A stretch of 64,000 nt of DNA, taken from the NCBI GenBank assembly GCA_905142475.1, contig LR990731.1, positions 1-64,000 on the forward strand, in the 5' to 3' direction. Numbering within the stretch: the stretch's first letter is position 1; every line of letters begins with the position of its first letter. The DNA is from Xanthomonas hydrangeae (GTDB lineage: Bacteria > Pseudomonadota > Gammaproteobacteria > Xanthomonadales > Xanthomonadaceae). Positions 52,855 to 61,829 of the stretch are shown piece by piece. The translations under genes and the position numbers were made by a program. The notes beneath the pieces were generated by a model that worked only from the letters and a program-made list of their open reading frames with translations, had not been told where the DNA came from and did no database searches.

Positions 52855-53625
52855 TGGCTGGCGGCCTGTTCACCAGGCAGGTGTGCCGCGCGCACCTGCA
52901 TGAGCAACCAGCCGTCGCAGTCGGCGTGCGGGGTCAAGGAGAGGCGCGCAGCGCCTCAGCTGGGGCGACTGGCGCGGCCCGCAGCCGAAGGCGAGGACAC
53001 GGGTCGCCACAGCGGTCCTTGACGCGATAGCGCGCTGACGAAGACAGCAAGGCCGCGGCGTCGCGGCCGCGCAGGTGCCGGCATCGCCGGCACCGAAGTT
53101 GATCAATGGCTGTTGGCACGTCAGCGGCGCTGCGCGCCGCTCGCTCTTGGCTGGATCCGCGACGGTGGCCACCACCAGCACCACCAGGTGCGCGTGCCGG
53201 CGCAGCCGTAGCGATCGGCGCCTAGGCGATCGCATAGCGGCAGGGCAGGGCACGCAGAGCTGCCTGCAGGCGCGACGGCGCCGGCAGCTGCAGCAGCTGG
53301 TCGACGGCGCAGCGCAGGGCGTGCGTTACCGGTGCGGCCGGCCTGCAGGCCGGCGATCGCACCACGACGTGGCCACCTGGCCAGGTCGACGCCCGGGCTG
53401 ACATCGAGCACGTCGACGCCGGCAGGCGGCGGCCGATTCGGCGAGCAGTTGGCCAGGTGGACGCGGCGGCACGCCGTGGCCACCGCCCGGGTTGCGATCG
53501 CACTCGTCCACGGCTTGTCCACGGCCAGCGCGGCGACATCGCCGCGCTGCCACCCGGGCCCGAAGACACTACGTGGATCGCAGGGCCCGTGGGCAGCGGT
53601 GGGCAAGCGGTGGGAGAGGGCGCAC
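52855..53625. repeat. repeat module R, copy 4
   Basis: Full-length copy of module R, offset exactly 4009 bp from R3 over its whole length. It starts about 36 bp upstream of the small gene at 52802 (extended similarity begins at about 52838) and runs into array T4 at its right end. Confidence 0.9.
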
Positions 53626-54455
53626 AGGCCTGCAGGCGGCGGCCGCATGGCCGGCGCCGTTGCAGCTGCTGGCGCCCGAGAGTGGCCAGCGCCTGGCGCG
53701 GGCACGCGAGGCGGCAGCAGTGTGGATCTGCGGCGGTGCCGGCGACCTGGTCGAGCTCCTGCAGGCGGCGGCCGCATGGCCGGCTGCAGCTGCTGGCGCC
53801 CGAGAGTGGCCAGCGCCTGGCGCGGGCACGCGAGGCGGCAGCGGCGTGGATCCTGCCGGCGACGGCGTCGACCTGGTCGAGCTCCTGCAGGCGGCGGCCG
53901 CACGGCCGGCGCCGTTGCAGCTGCTGCGCGCGAGAGCGGCCGGCGCCAGGCGCTGGCCACGCGAGGCGGCAGCGGTGTGGATCTGCCGGCGTTGCCGGCG
54001 ACCTGGTCGAGCTCCTGCAGGCGGCGGCCGCACGGCCGGCGCCGTTGCAGCTGCTGCGCGCGAGAGCGGCCGGCGCCAGGCGCTGGCCACGCGAGGCGGC
54101 AGCGGTGTGGATCTGCCGGCGACGGCGTCGACCTGGTCGAGCTCCTGCAGGCGGCGGCCGTATGGCCGGCGCCGGTGCAGCTACTGGCGCCCGAGAGTGG
54201 CCAGCGCACGGCGCGGACACGCGAGGCGGCAGCGGGGTGGATCCTGCCGGCGGTACCGGCGACCTGGTCGAGCTCCTGCAGGCGGCGGCCGCACGGCCGG
54301 TGCCGCTGCAGCTGCTGGCGCCCGAGAGTGGCCAGCGCACGGCGCGGGCACACGAGGCGGCAGCGGTGTGGATCCTGCCGGCGTTGCCGGCGACCTGGTC
54401 GAGCTCCTGCAGGCGGCGGCCGCATGGCCGGCGCCGTTGCAGCTGCTGCTGCCCG
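53626..54455. repeat. tandem repeat array T4 (unit A)
   Basis: About seven unit-A copies with more substitutions than T2 and T3 (for example CGCCCGAGAGTGGCC variants and a shortened unit near 53740-53790). Junction with R4 is precise, as in R3/T3. It ends in repeat E copy 3 (54455-54622). Confidence 0.9.
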
Positions 54456-54622
54456 CAAGCGGAGCGCGCAGCCGGCAAAGCCGGCGTAGAGGCGAGGATT
54501 AGGGCCGAAAGGCGATGACGCGGGACGCGGCATCGGTGCGTAGCACCCAAAGCCGTTGACCGCACGCGGTCACGCCCCTGTGCCACTCGCTCAAAGCGAT
54601 CGCTATGAGGGTGCGGCTAAAG
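54455..54622. repeat. repeat E, copy 3 (weak)
   Basis: About 160 bp of short inverted repeats (GCAAGCGGAGCGCGCAG start, then GCCGGCAAAGCCGGC) resembling the E elements at 4181-4350 and 62941-63092. It sits between array T4 and the membrane-protein gene. Confidence 0.5.
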
Positions 54623-54913
54623 TCACTCTTGCTCTCGATCAAGCGAAGCATTGTGTTCGCGTCGGTTTGCGAGAACCAAATCAAGAAGGGCAAAACCCAT
54701 CATGCCCCCCAGAAAGGTGGCAGAACCTATCGTTACGAGATATCCCAGCAACAGTACCGGAAACGAAGCATCGCTTCTAACTGATAGCCAAAGGAGGCAA
54801 GAAGTTAGGAGGCCCACGCAGACCAGACCAAGGAGGTAGAGCGCCCATTGCGGAATCTTATCGATCCGGAGGGTGACGTGTTGAAACCAAAATTTGCGCA
54901 AGGCTCGGTTCAT
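54623..54913 (-). CDS. small membrane protein
   Basis: A 96-residue inner-membrane protein with two or three hydrophobic helices (about 24-44, 51-70 and 72-84). The ATG at 54913 lacks a strong ribosome site. It lies between RepA and the E3 repeat, in the same direction. No family recognised. Confidence 0.55.
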   Translation of the reverse strand: MNRALRKFWFQHVTLRIDKIPQWALYLLGLVCVGLLTSCLLWLSVRSDASFPVLLLGYLVTIGSATFLGGMMGFALLDLVLANRREHNASLDREQE

Positions 54914-54984
54914 ATGTGTGCCAGGAGGTAAGTGTTCTCGTCTTGGAAGCGATATATTACGTGCAATGTCAGCTCAAATTGACA

Positions 54985-55908
54985 TCAGCCCTTGCCGCCC
55001 ACGACAGCCATGATCTTGGGAACGGGGGGAAGCGAGCGATAGATTTTGATGCCACCAAAAGCTGATTCGACCTTCGCATTGGGATAGACCGCCAAGACTT
55101 GACGCAGCGATTTGGTGAAGTTCTTCTTGAAGTTGCTTCGGTCTGATATCTCGGTGCCGAATTGCTCCTGCAGACTTTTCCAATGCAGAAGCGCGGGACG
55201 TTCCAGGCGATGCAGTCGATGCGCTAGCCAAGCGTAGAGATCGATCGCCAACGCACTATCTTGGATCGCTCTGACTGCGCGTGCGTCGAGCGGCACAGAG
55301 GCCTTCTGGATGCTCAAGGCGAACTCGTCGGAGATCGTCAGCGAGCCAGGCCAAAGCATCCGCTGTCCAGTGCCGGCCGCCGTCTCCGGCCAGGCGTCGA
55401 ACTGCTTGACGATGCGCTCTGCAGGACGCGTCACGGCCGCGCCAGAGGGCATATTCCAGCCAATCACCATCCGGCACGCGGCGAAGGCCTTGATTTGTTC
55501 CTTGAAGCCGGTCAGGCCTCCCTGCTTGCCACCACTCGCGTCGATATTGAGAGTGTTTTGCAGGAAGTCGCGAACGCTGTCCCCGAGATCAATGACCGGG
55601 TTACCGGTGCGGAGATAGCTGCGTTGCAAGTGCAACAGCAACAGGCGCGGCTTTGTGCCGTAGGGCAGCGACTGCTGCACAAATTTTTCGCCATCCCAGA
55701 GCGAACCCGCTTCCAGCCGTATTGCGGCGGTGCCGCTCTTGCGCTCGAAGACTGCCGTTTTGGGCCGGCTACGCGGCAGACCAACTTGGCAGAACGTCGA
55801 GTGCAAGAAAGCAATGTCGTCGCCTTCTGGCGCGCTGCCCATAATTTCAGCACCAGTCTCATACAGCTTTTTTTCTTTGCGACGCTCGGGAATAAGCTCA
55901 GAATTCAT
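54985..55908 (-). CDS. repA: RepA replication initiator (RepA_C-type)
   Basis: A 307-residue plasmid initiator of the RepA_C family (plasmid encoded RepA protein). The SLPYGTKPRLLLLHLQRS region at about 77-95 and the GDSVRDFL, GFKEQIKAFAAC region near 108-145 are the conserved core. Such proteins recognise iterons; the array at 44405-44874 is the obvious target. The ATG overlaps the stop of the upstream HTH gene (TAATG), so the two are translationally coupled. Confidence 0.9.
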   Translation of the reverse strand: MNSELIPERRKEKKLYETGAEIMGSAPEGDDIAFLHSTFCQVGLPRSRPKTAVFERKSGTAAIRLEAGSLWDGEKFVQQSLPYGTKPRLLLLHLQRSYLRTGNPVIDLGDSVRDFLQNTLNIDASGGKQGGLTGFKEQIKAFAACRMVIGWNMPSGAAVTRPAERIVKQFDAWPETAAGTGQRMLWPGSLTISDEFALSIQKASVPLDARAVRAIQDSALAIDLYAWLAHRLHRLERPALLHWKSLQEQFGTEISDRSNFKKNFTKSLRQVLAVYPNAKVESAFGGIKIYRSLPPVPKIMAVVGGKG

Positions 55909-56228
55909 TAGGGTGTCTGTCCCTGGTTGCTGTTCGGCGCATCAGACAGCTTCAGCGGCCTGATGTTCTTTAGTTCCGCATGGAGCTCGATGGCATGTAT
56001 CGCCAGGTCGTAACGCGTTTGCGCAGACATCCATTCCTCAGCGCCATCGCCGAAATAGAGCCCAAGCCGCAGCGCCAGCGCTGGCGTGACGGAGCCCTGG
56101 CACTTGGCCAACTCATATATGCGGGGCTTGGAGACGCGCATATCGGTGGCGCAGCGGTAGGGTGTGATGTTGCGTTCCGCCAGCAATTTGGCGAGACGCT
56201 TCCCCGGATGATCAGATTGCGTTGGCAT
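55908..56228 (-). CDS. HTH regulator coupled to repA
   Basis: A 106-residue protein with a helix-turn-helix like that of HigA-family antidotes (HPGKRLAKLLAERNITPYRC, then RVSKPRIYELAKCQGSVTPALALRLGLYF). The start at 56228 is chosen; an in-frame ATG at 56267 is the alternative. Its stop overlaps the repA start (TAATG). No toxin gene is adjacent, so it may act as a repressor that sets repA expression and copy number rather than as an antitoxin. Confidence 0.78.
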   Translation of the reverse strand: MPTQSDHPGKRLAKLLAERNITPYRCATDMRVSKPRIYELAKCQGSVTPALALRLGLYFGDGAEEWMSAQTRYDLAIHAIELHAELKNIRPLKLSDAPNSNQGQTP

Positions 56229-56376
56229 GTTGCTTGATGATTCCTGGGCCGATGGCAGCGGCTTCATGAGTAGTAGCGAAGATGGAATTTTGCGGTGATA
56301 ACTGCACCATGACGTAAGTCGCGATGTCGCGGCATGTAGCGTGGAACGACCGGCAAGAGTGCAGGACGAAATGCAA

Positions 56377-56988
56377 TCAATGCAGACTCCCTCTCTCCGC
56401 GATTCTGGATTGCACGTGGTATTCCCAAGCGGTCTTATTTCTGGTCAGGATGGCCATGCGGGCTGTCCGAACGTCATCAGCTGCGCGAGCCGCAAAGCGG
56501 TTTGCCCATGACGCGATGCAACGTCGAATGCGCGCATCACTACCGACATCGCCGAGCAGTTCCCTTAGGCTGCTGATCGATGGGAGCATGCCCAATTTCC
56601 AGCACTTCACTATTGCCGCGAAGGCCATTTGCTCTGAAAGAAACGAATTGATTTGGCAACTACCCGCAGCACGTGCGCCCAGTTCGCGGGGATCAGATCC
56701 CAGGCACGGCAAGGTGATCACTGAGCGTTGGTTCACGAGTTCTGCAGCGCTGTACATGGCGGACAAGTTTCCCATTGCCGGACCAAAATCGCGGAACCAT
56801 TGGTGGACATATGGTTGCAATTCGGTCACTGGCTCCCCCAGGTACATGGCTAGTATTTCGTTGGTTGGCATAACCCCGCCGTACAGCGAATTCTCGACCA
56901 CGCTATAGATCCGGTGGAGCTCGTTCGCCGTAACCGTCACCTCCCGAGATCTGTTTTCGCCGTCGCACATGTCGTGAGCGCTCATCAT
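56377..56988 (-). CDS. hypothetical protein near repA
   Basis: A 203-residue helical protein with several Cys and Trp and no recognised domain. AGG lies 5 bp before the ATG. It lies upstream of the HTH-repA pair in the same direction and diverges from the Zn-ribbon gene at 57125; the gap holds a 9-bp inverted repeat. A replication or copy-control role is suggested only by position. Confidence 0.6.
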   Translation of the reverse strand: MMSAHDMCDGENRSREVTVTANELHRIYSVVENSLYGGVMPTNEILAMYLGEPVTELQPYVHQWFRDFGPAMGNLSAMYSAAELVNQRSVITLPCLGSDPRELGARAAGSCQINSFLSEQMAFAAIVKCWKLGMLPSISSLRELLGDVGSDARIRRCIASWANRFAARAADDVRTARMAILTRNKTAWEYHVQSRIAERGSLH

Positions 56989-57004
56989 GGATACCTGGGG
57001 AGAA

Positions 57005-57041
57005 TAGTACTGGCTGTAAGTAATACCCGCAACCAGTACTA
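57005..57041. promoter_or_regulatory. inverted repeat between divergent genes
   Basis: Perfect 9-bp arms TAGTACTGG (57005-57013) and CCAGTACTA (57033-57041) with a 19-bp spacer, lying between the divergent genes at 56988 and 57125. A dimeric regulator site is possible. Confidence 0.45.
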
Positions 57042-57124
57042 GCCTGGCGGCGGGGCCGAGGCATGCCTTGGCTCAGCGCGGCAGCTTCGCAGGGCGTGAG
57101 ATGTAGGGCTGGTAGCGTGCAGGC

Positions 57125-57493
57125 ATGGGAAGTCGAAAACGCCCGAAGACGCTGCCATGGCTTCTCTGTCCCTCGCCGGGTATCTGCGACGCATGCATGG
57201 CGACATGCGGCACCCGCGACCAGGTCGGGATCATCTGCTATGTCTGCCAGCAAGGGCTGTTTATGCCGCAACATCTATGGCAACTGTCCCGCTGCCCCGA
57301 CTGCCACGCAGAGTCAACGTTTTGCACCAGCTGCGGGAACAAGGGATGGGTCGCCACGCCGGCACATGATGTTGAGCTCGATGAACTCAGGCAGATTTGG
57401 AGCGCAGCTGAGGCGCGCTACCTGAGCAACGATCATGTCGTGCCGGAGGCGCTAGTCAATTGGAGAGGGTGGCTCGGCGACGCGAGCGAGTAG
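57125..57493 (+). CDS. zinc-ribbon protein
   Basis: A 122-residue protein with four CxxC-like pairs (CDAC, CYVC, CPDC, CTSC at about 21-69), suggesting two zinc ribbons. The rest is helical and acidic. The gene is on the plus strand and converges on the DnaG gene, with 12 bp between stops. It is one of very few plus-strand genes in this half. Function unknown; zinc ribbons often mediate nucleic-acid contact. Confidence 0.65.
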   Translation: MGSRKRPKTLPWLLCPSPGICDACMATCGTRDQVGIICYVCQQGLFMPQHLWQLSRCPDCHAESTFCTSCGNKGWVATPAHDVELDELRQIWSAAEARYLSNDHVVPEALVNWRGWLGDASE

Positions 57494-57505
57494 CGAAGGG
57501 CGCGA

Positions 57506-59254
57506 TCAAGAGGCATCCCGCCGCGCGAGTATTCGTTGGCGTTTCCGCTTTGGAGCTCGTTGAATGGCAAGCAGATCCCTGAGCTCGCGCTTGTCTGCAT
57601 CGCCCAGAAGATCTTGCGCCTGCAATGCCTCGATGCGGCGTGCCCGCGCCTGCTTGTCCAGCTTGCCGACGACGGTGCTGAACTCTTCGCGCAGCTGTTG
57701 CGGGTCCGCATCAAGCGATAGCACAGCCAGCTTGCGGAGCGCTACTGCTTCCGGCCGAGCCTCAAACGCGTGCAGTAGCTGCTCAGTCGTCAGATCGGGA
57801 TACTGCTGCAGCATGCGCACCAAGTCACCCAAGAGCTGCATGCCTGGCTGGCGCAGCGCACTGAACAAAAGCGAGCCCTCGATTGTCGCCGCCAGCGTTG
57901 GCTGCTGTAGCAGCAACGTGATTGCGGTGCGTGCCAGGCTCCGGCGGGGCTGTACGCCCGTGGATGCGATCGCAGTCAGCTTTGACTGGTCGTAGCCGCG
58001 CACCTTGAGACCGGTAATGGCGGCCAAGTGCTGCCACATCAGGTCGGCAAATGCCCCAGGCGGAATCAGGTCAAGCAGCGGCGATGCACGCTCCACCATG
58101 CGCGCCCTACCTTCAATGAGGTCGAGGTTGAGCCCACTGCGCGCTTGCTCGAAGACGAAATCCGACAGAGGGCAGGCTTCAGAAAGGCGTGCCTCAAAGG
58201 CGACGCGGCCTTCAATTCGCAGGAGCGAATCCGGATCTTGCCCTTCAGGTAGGAACACGAAAGCTGCCTGCCGGCCATTCTTCATATGTGGCAGCACTGC
58301 CTGCATTGCCCGCCGTGCGGCATCATGGCCAGCGCTATCACCGTCGAAGCAAAACACAACATCATCTGCAGTCCGGAACAGCAGGTCTGCCTGCTGATCG
58401 GTCACGGAAGTGCCGAGCGTGGCCACCGCGTTGGTCACGCCGGCCTGGTGCAAGGAAAGCACGTCCACGTACCCCTCGACCACCAGCAAGGTGGACGGCT
58501 GGGCATGCGCCTGGCGAACCTGCCACAAGCCGTAGAGCTCGCGCCCTTTGTGGAACACAGCCGACTCGGGCGAATTCAGGTACTTCGCGCCCACACCTTT
58601 CCCAGCAGCGCGGCCGCCGAAACCCACGACCCGCCCACGGCGGTTGTGAATCGGGAACATGAGCCGCCCGCGAAACTTGTCATAGAAACGGCCGCTGTCG
58701 CTTTTGGAGAGCAGTCCCGCAGCCTCCTGCACGTCAAGGGCATAGCCTTCAAGCAGCAGCGCGTTCTTCAAGCACTCCCAGCTCTGTGGTGCATAACCAA
58801 CGTCAAAGCTCCCGCAGACAGACGCAGTAAGACCCCGCTCATCAAGATACCGCCTTGCGTCGTCCCGCTCCTGTAGCTGCAGCCGGAAATGCGCGGCGGC
58901 CGCGCCGTTTGCGGCGTAGAGACTGTCCAGCTTGCTCGGCTGCTGACCGTGACCACGGGCGCGGGGCACTTGCATGCCGGCTTTGCTTGCCAACTCCTCC
59001 ACAGCATCCATGAACTCAATACGCAAGTGCTGCATCAAGAAGCCAATTGCATTGCCGTGTGCGCTACAGCCGAAACAATGGAAGAACTGCTTGACAGGGG
59101 AAACGGTGAAGCTGGGCGTGCTCTCCTCGTGAAATGGGCAGCAAGCCTGGAACTCCCGACCAACACGCTTCAGGGGTAGGTGTGCGCTAACAATTTCGAC
59201 CAGGTCAGTCCGGGCCAATAGATCATCGATAAAAGCATCAGGAATACGCGCCAT
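57506..59254 (-). CDS. dnaG: DnaG-type DNA primase
   Basis: A 582-residue primase. The N-terminal CHC2 zinc motif (CCPFHEES...HCFGCSAHG, about 38-67) is followed by a TOPRIM domain with the catalytic Glu in EGYVDV (about 260-265) and FCFDGDSAGHDAA (about 306-318). The length is that of bacterial DnaG. It would prime lagging-strand synthesis or complementary-strand synthesis of the transferred T-strand. GAGG lies 7 bp before the ATG. Sequence differs from typical chromosomal DnaG, which suggests a plasmid-specific copy. Confidence 0.94.
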   Translation of the reverse strand: MARIPDAFIDDLLARTDLVEIVSAHLPLKRVGREFQACCPFHEESTPSFTVSPVKQFFHCFGCSAHGNAIGFLMQHLRIEFMDAVEELASKAGMQVPRARGHGQQPSKLDSLYAANGAAAAHFRLQLQERDDARRYLDERGLTASVCGSFDVGYAPQSWECLKNALLLEGYALDVQEAAGLLSKSDSGRFYDKFRGRLMFPIHNRRGRVVGFGGRAAGKGVGAKYLNSPESAVFHKGRELYGLWQVRQAHAQPSTLLVVEGYVDVLSLHQAGVTNAVATLGTSVTDQQADLLFRTADDVVFCFDGDSAGHDAARRAMQAVLPHMKNGRQAAFVFLPEGQDPDSLLRIEGRVAFEARLSEACPLSDFVFEQARSGLNLDLIEGRARMVERASPLLDLIPPGAFADLMWQHLAAITGLKVRGYDQSKLTAIASTGVQPRRSLARTAITLLLQQPTLAATIEGSLLFSALRQPGMQLLGDLVRMLQQYPDLTTEQLLHAFEARPEAVALRKLAVLSLDADPQQLREEFSTVVGKLDKQARARRIEALQAQDLLGDADKRELRDLLAIQRAPKRKRQRILARRDAS

Positions 59255-59270
59255 TGCAATGCCTCAGGCT

Positions 59271-59723
59271 CTAACCGCGCTGGCCACGAATACGATCGAT
59301 CACCATGCGCTCGTCGGGATCGTGGTAGCGGCCCGTCCCCGCGAGACCGTGAGCCTCTACCGCACCAACATCGTAGCGGCGAGGCGACCTGTTGTGTGCG
59401 AACCATCCCCTGACCTGGTCACCCAACCCCGGATCGCGCGCGGTGAACTGCTCGATCTCTCGGAGATCTGCCAAGTCTGCATGCACCCCGGCATTCTCGT
59501 ACTTCATCGTGAGCACGTATGCGGCCACCAAGGGAGCCAGGACGCAGCACAGCCTCAGCAGGCCCTGCCAGCCAGGCGAAAGCTGCACATCGACCACCGG
59601 CAGTGTGTACGCCAGGACCGTTGGCGCCGCGCCGATGGCAGCCAAGCGCCACAGGCCGACCTTCACTAGGCGGGTAGGGAAAGACAGCGCCTCCCAGGGC
59701 TGGTGGTTGAAGACACGATTCAT
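59271..59723 (-). CDS. membrane protein between primase and ParB-like gene
   Basis: A 150-residue protein with two hydrophobic segments (about 30-50 and 60-82) and a soluble C-terminal half. GGAGG precedes the ATG at 59723 by 6 bp, which decides the start over the in-frame ATG ten codons earlier. It lies 16 bp upstream of dnaG and 77 bp downstream of the ParB-like gene. Function unknown. Confidence 0.6.
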   Translation of the reverse strand: MNRVFNHQPWEALSFPTRLVKVGLWRLAAIGAAPTVLAYTLPVVDVQLSPGWQGLLRLCCVLAPLVAAYVLTMKYENAGVHADLADLREIEQFTARDPGLGDQVRGWFAHNRSPRRYDVGAVEAHGLAGTGRYHDPDERMVIDRIRGQRG

Positions 59724-59800
59724 AGCCGACCTCCAATTGTCTGTGTGATTCAAGTATTGCGCCGATAGAAAGTCTACCGGCGCACGTTGGCATACGTCAG

Positions 59801-61789
59801 TTATGCGGCAGCAGCCTTGCTCTTCGCCGCCGCGCCTTTCTTCGGACCAGCCGCCGCCTTGGCGCCCTTGGGTGCAGCCTTACCCTGCTTCTTGGTCGAA
59901 GATGTGACTACCACGTCCGGACTGCGGATGATCGGCGGAACCCAACGTGTTGGGGCCAGCAGGCGCGCCGCCGTGGTAACAAGGTCACCCTTGCTCATGG
60001 TGTCCAGGCCGGGCTCGACGGTGCAATCTGCCTCTGTAAGCGCGCCCATGACCAGCTTCTTGCTAACGCGCGACAGATAGTTTGCTTCGTCAACGACGAA
60101 GTGGTCCGCCATGTTGAAGCTCAAGGCATCCAGCATCTTCGCGGTGACACCGGTGTGCTTTTCGCTCGGTTCAATGGAGTTGGCCACCCCCAATGCAACG
60201 ATGTGATCGAGCTCGATGTCTGTCATCAGCGACAGTGCATCCCATAGTTCAGCCGGATCGGCCGGGAGGCCGGCAATCTCCGCACGACAGCCGGCGTCAA
60301 ACTCATCTTGCTTGGCTTTTACAGTGTCGCCTAGCTGCGGCAATCGGCTGCGCAAGCCGTAACCACACGTGATGCCCAGGTCCGAGGGGACATCTATCGC
60401 ATGCCCCAAAATGCGACCCACCGACCAGCAGGCCATCACGACTTTGGCGACGCGCGGGTTCTTCGCCACCTCCGATTGCACTGCGACGATCCGGTGTCCA
60501 AGCAATGCCCGCTGCAGCGCCTCACTGACATTGTCAGCCTTCCGACCGGCGTCCTGTGTTTCACGCCCTCCGGTCACACCGTTCTTCAAACGTCCTGCCC
60601 GAGCTGCCTCATCCAATGCACGCCGATCAATCTGGCGTACCAAACCACGCTCGATGCGCACAGCGCCGTCCTGAGCGAGCGTCACGGCCGCTCCAGCGAA
60701 GCTCATCTGCTCTTGGCTGAACCGGTCCAATGTGCCGTAGTAAAGGTTCAGCTCCGACTGAGCATCGTCATTGATGCGGCGTAGGCGTTCCTCTACTGCG
60801 TCATCCTCAACATCCTCATCGAAGAAGTTATGCAGCTCCGCCGATGCCGCATCCAGTTTGGCTTGCAGCTCTGCAGCCCGTGCTTGCTGGTCATCGGTCA
60901 ACTGGCCACGATCGGCAGCTGTGCGGCCGAACTTGGCTATCGCATTGGTTCCACCATCGGCGAACACCTCAACCCAGGACCATCCCTCGTTCTGCAGTGA
61001 CGCTGCCAGCTCAGACATCTTGTTGACCACCAATTCGCTGAACAACGCGGCGTCCATCAGATAAACGCGATCATTGAACAAGTCGGTCTGCACATGGCCT
61101 CCAGCCGCCTGGTAATCGGCGACGGTGACAAGTTTGGTTCGACGATCCACAATGGCATCGATGTGACCTGTGGACAGACATTCGCGCAGTTCCGTAGGTG
61201 TGCATGTCCAATCGGTATCCTTCCGCTCGTTCCAAACGGCCAGCTGCCGCGCATGGTCGTCGGTGATGGAAAGCGCCATCAGCTGCTGCAACGACGGGTG
61301 GTTGTTCAGCCGATAGGATTCCACCAGCGCAGGGGCGACAGCAGCAAGCTTCAAACGCTTTTCAACGGTCTGTGCGGACGTACCGAAGGCGAGGGCAATC
61401 GACTCGATGCTGTGGCCATTAGCCACCTGCTTCGCGAAGGCTTTGAATTCGTCGGCCGGGTGCATCTCTTGGCGCTGCACGTTCTCGGACAGCGACAACA
61501 TCTCTGCAACCGAGGAGTCAACGATCTTGCACGTGACTAGATCTGCAGGATCACGGCGCCCATCCGAAACCAGATACTGCAGCGCACGCAGCCGCGTCTT
61601 ACCAGCCACCACCAAAGGGACCCCATCGACCATCTCAACGGTCAGGTCGTGAATCAACCCGACTGCAACAATGTTGTCGGCGTAGGCCTCCACAATTGAA
61701 CTCGCCGGCTCCGTGGAAAACCGCACGTTGCGCGGCGAGACATCGAGCGCGGCGATGGCGAAGGATTGGGTGGTCGTGTTGGTTTGCAT
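59801..61789 (-). CDS. long ParB/YubM-like protein
   Basis: A 662-residue protein with an N-terminal ParB/Srx-type domain (VSPRNVRFS, then VVAGKTRLRALQYL and ENVQRQEMHPADEF, about 15-125) and a helix-turn-helix (IESIALAFGTSAQTVEKRLKL). A helical middle part follows, and the tail is Lys/Ala-rich. This size and plan resemble YubM-like ParB proteins of leading regions rather than partition ParB. The start at 61789 has GAGAGG upstream; the frame continues 84 codons upstream without support. A partition role is unlikely, since parA-korB is present elsewhere. Confidence 0.82.
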   Translation of the reverse strand: MQTNTTTQSFAIAALDVSPRNVRFSTEPASSIVEAYADNIVAVGLIHDLTVEMVDGVPLVVAGKTRLRALQYLVSDGRRDPADLVTCKIVDSSVAEMLSLSENVQRQEMHPADEFKAFAKQVANGHSIESIALAFGTSAQTVEKRLKLAAVAPALVESYRLNNHPSLQQLMALSITDDHARQLAVWNERKDTDWTCTPTELRECLSTGHIDAIVDRRTKLVTVADYQAAGGHVQTDLFNDRVYLMDAALFSELVVNKMSELAASLQNEGWSWVEVFADGGTNAIAKFGRTAADRGQLTDDQQARAAELQAKLDAASAELHNFFDEDVEDDAVEERLRRINDDAQSELNLYYGTLDRFSQEQMSFAGAAVTLAQDGAVRIERGLVRQIDRRALDEAARAGRLKNGVTGGRETQDAGRKADNVSEALQRALLGHRIVAVQSEVAKNPRVAKVVMACWSVGRILGHAIDVPSDLGITCGYGLRSRLPQLGDTVKAKQDEFDAGCRAEIAGLPADPAELWDALSLMTDIELDHIVALGVANSIEPSEKHTGVTAKMLDALSFNMADHFVVDEANYLSRVSKKLVMGALTEADCTVEPGLDTMSKGDLVTTAARLLAPTRWVPPIIRSPDVVVTSSTKKQGKAAPKGAKAAAGPKKGAAAKSKAAAA

Positions 61790-61829
61790 GTTGTATGTCC
61801 TCTCAACTGTAGCTTGAAATTCGTTGGTT

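Noticed and set aside
53121..54586. Open frames of 170-470 residues over R4 and array T4
   Set aside because: Six-frame openness of GC-rich repeats; frame changes from unit to unit.
55908..56228. HigBA toxin-antitoxin system
   Set aside because: The HTH protein resembles HigA but no HigB-like gene is adjacent; coupling to repA points to replication control.
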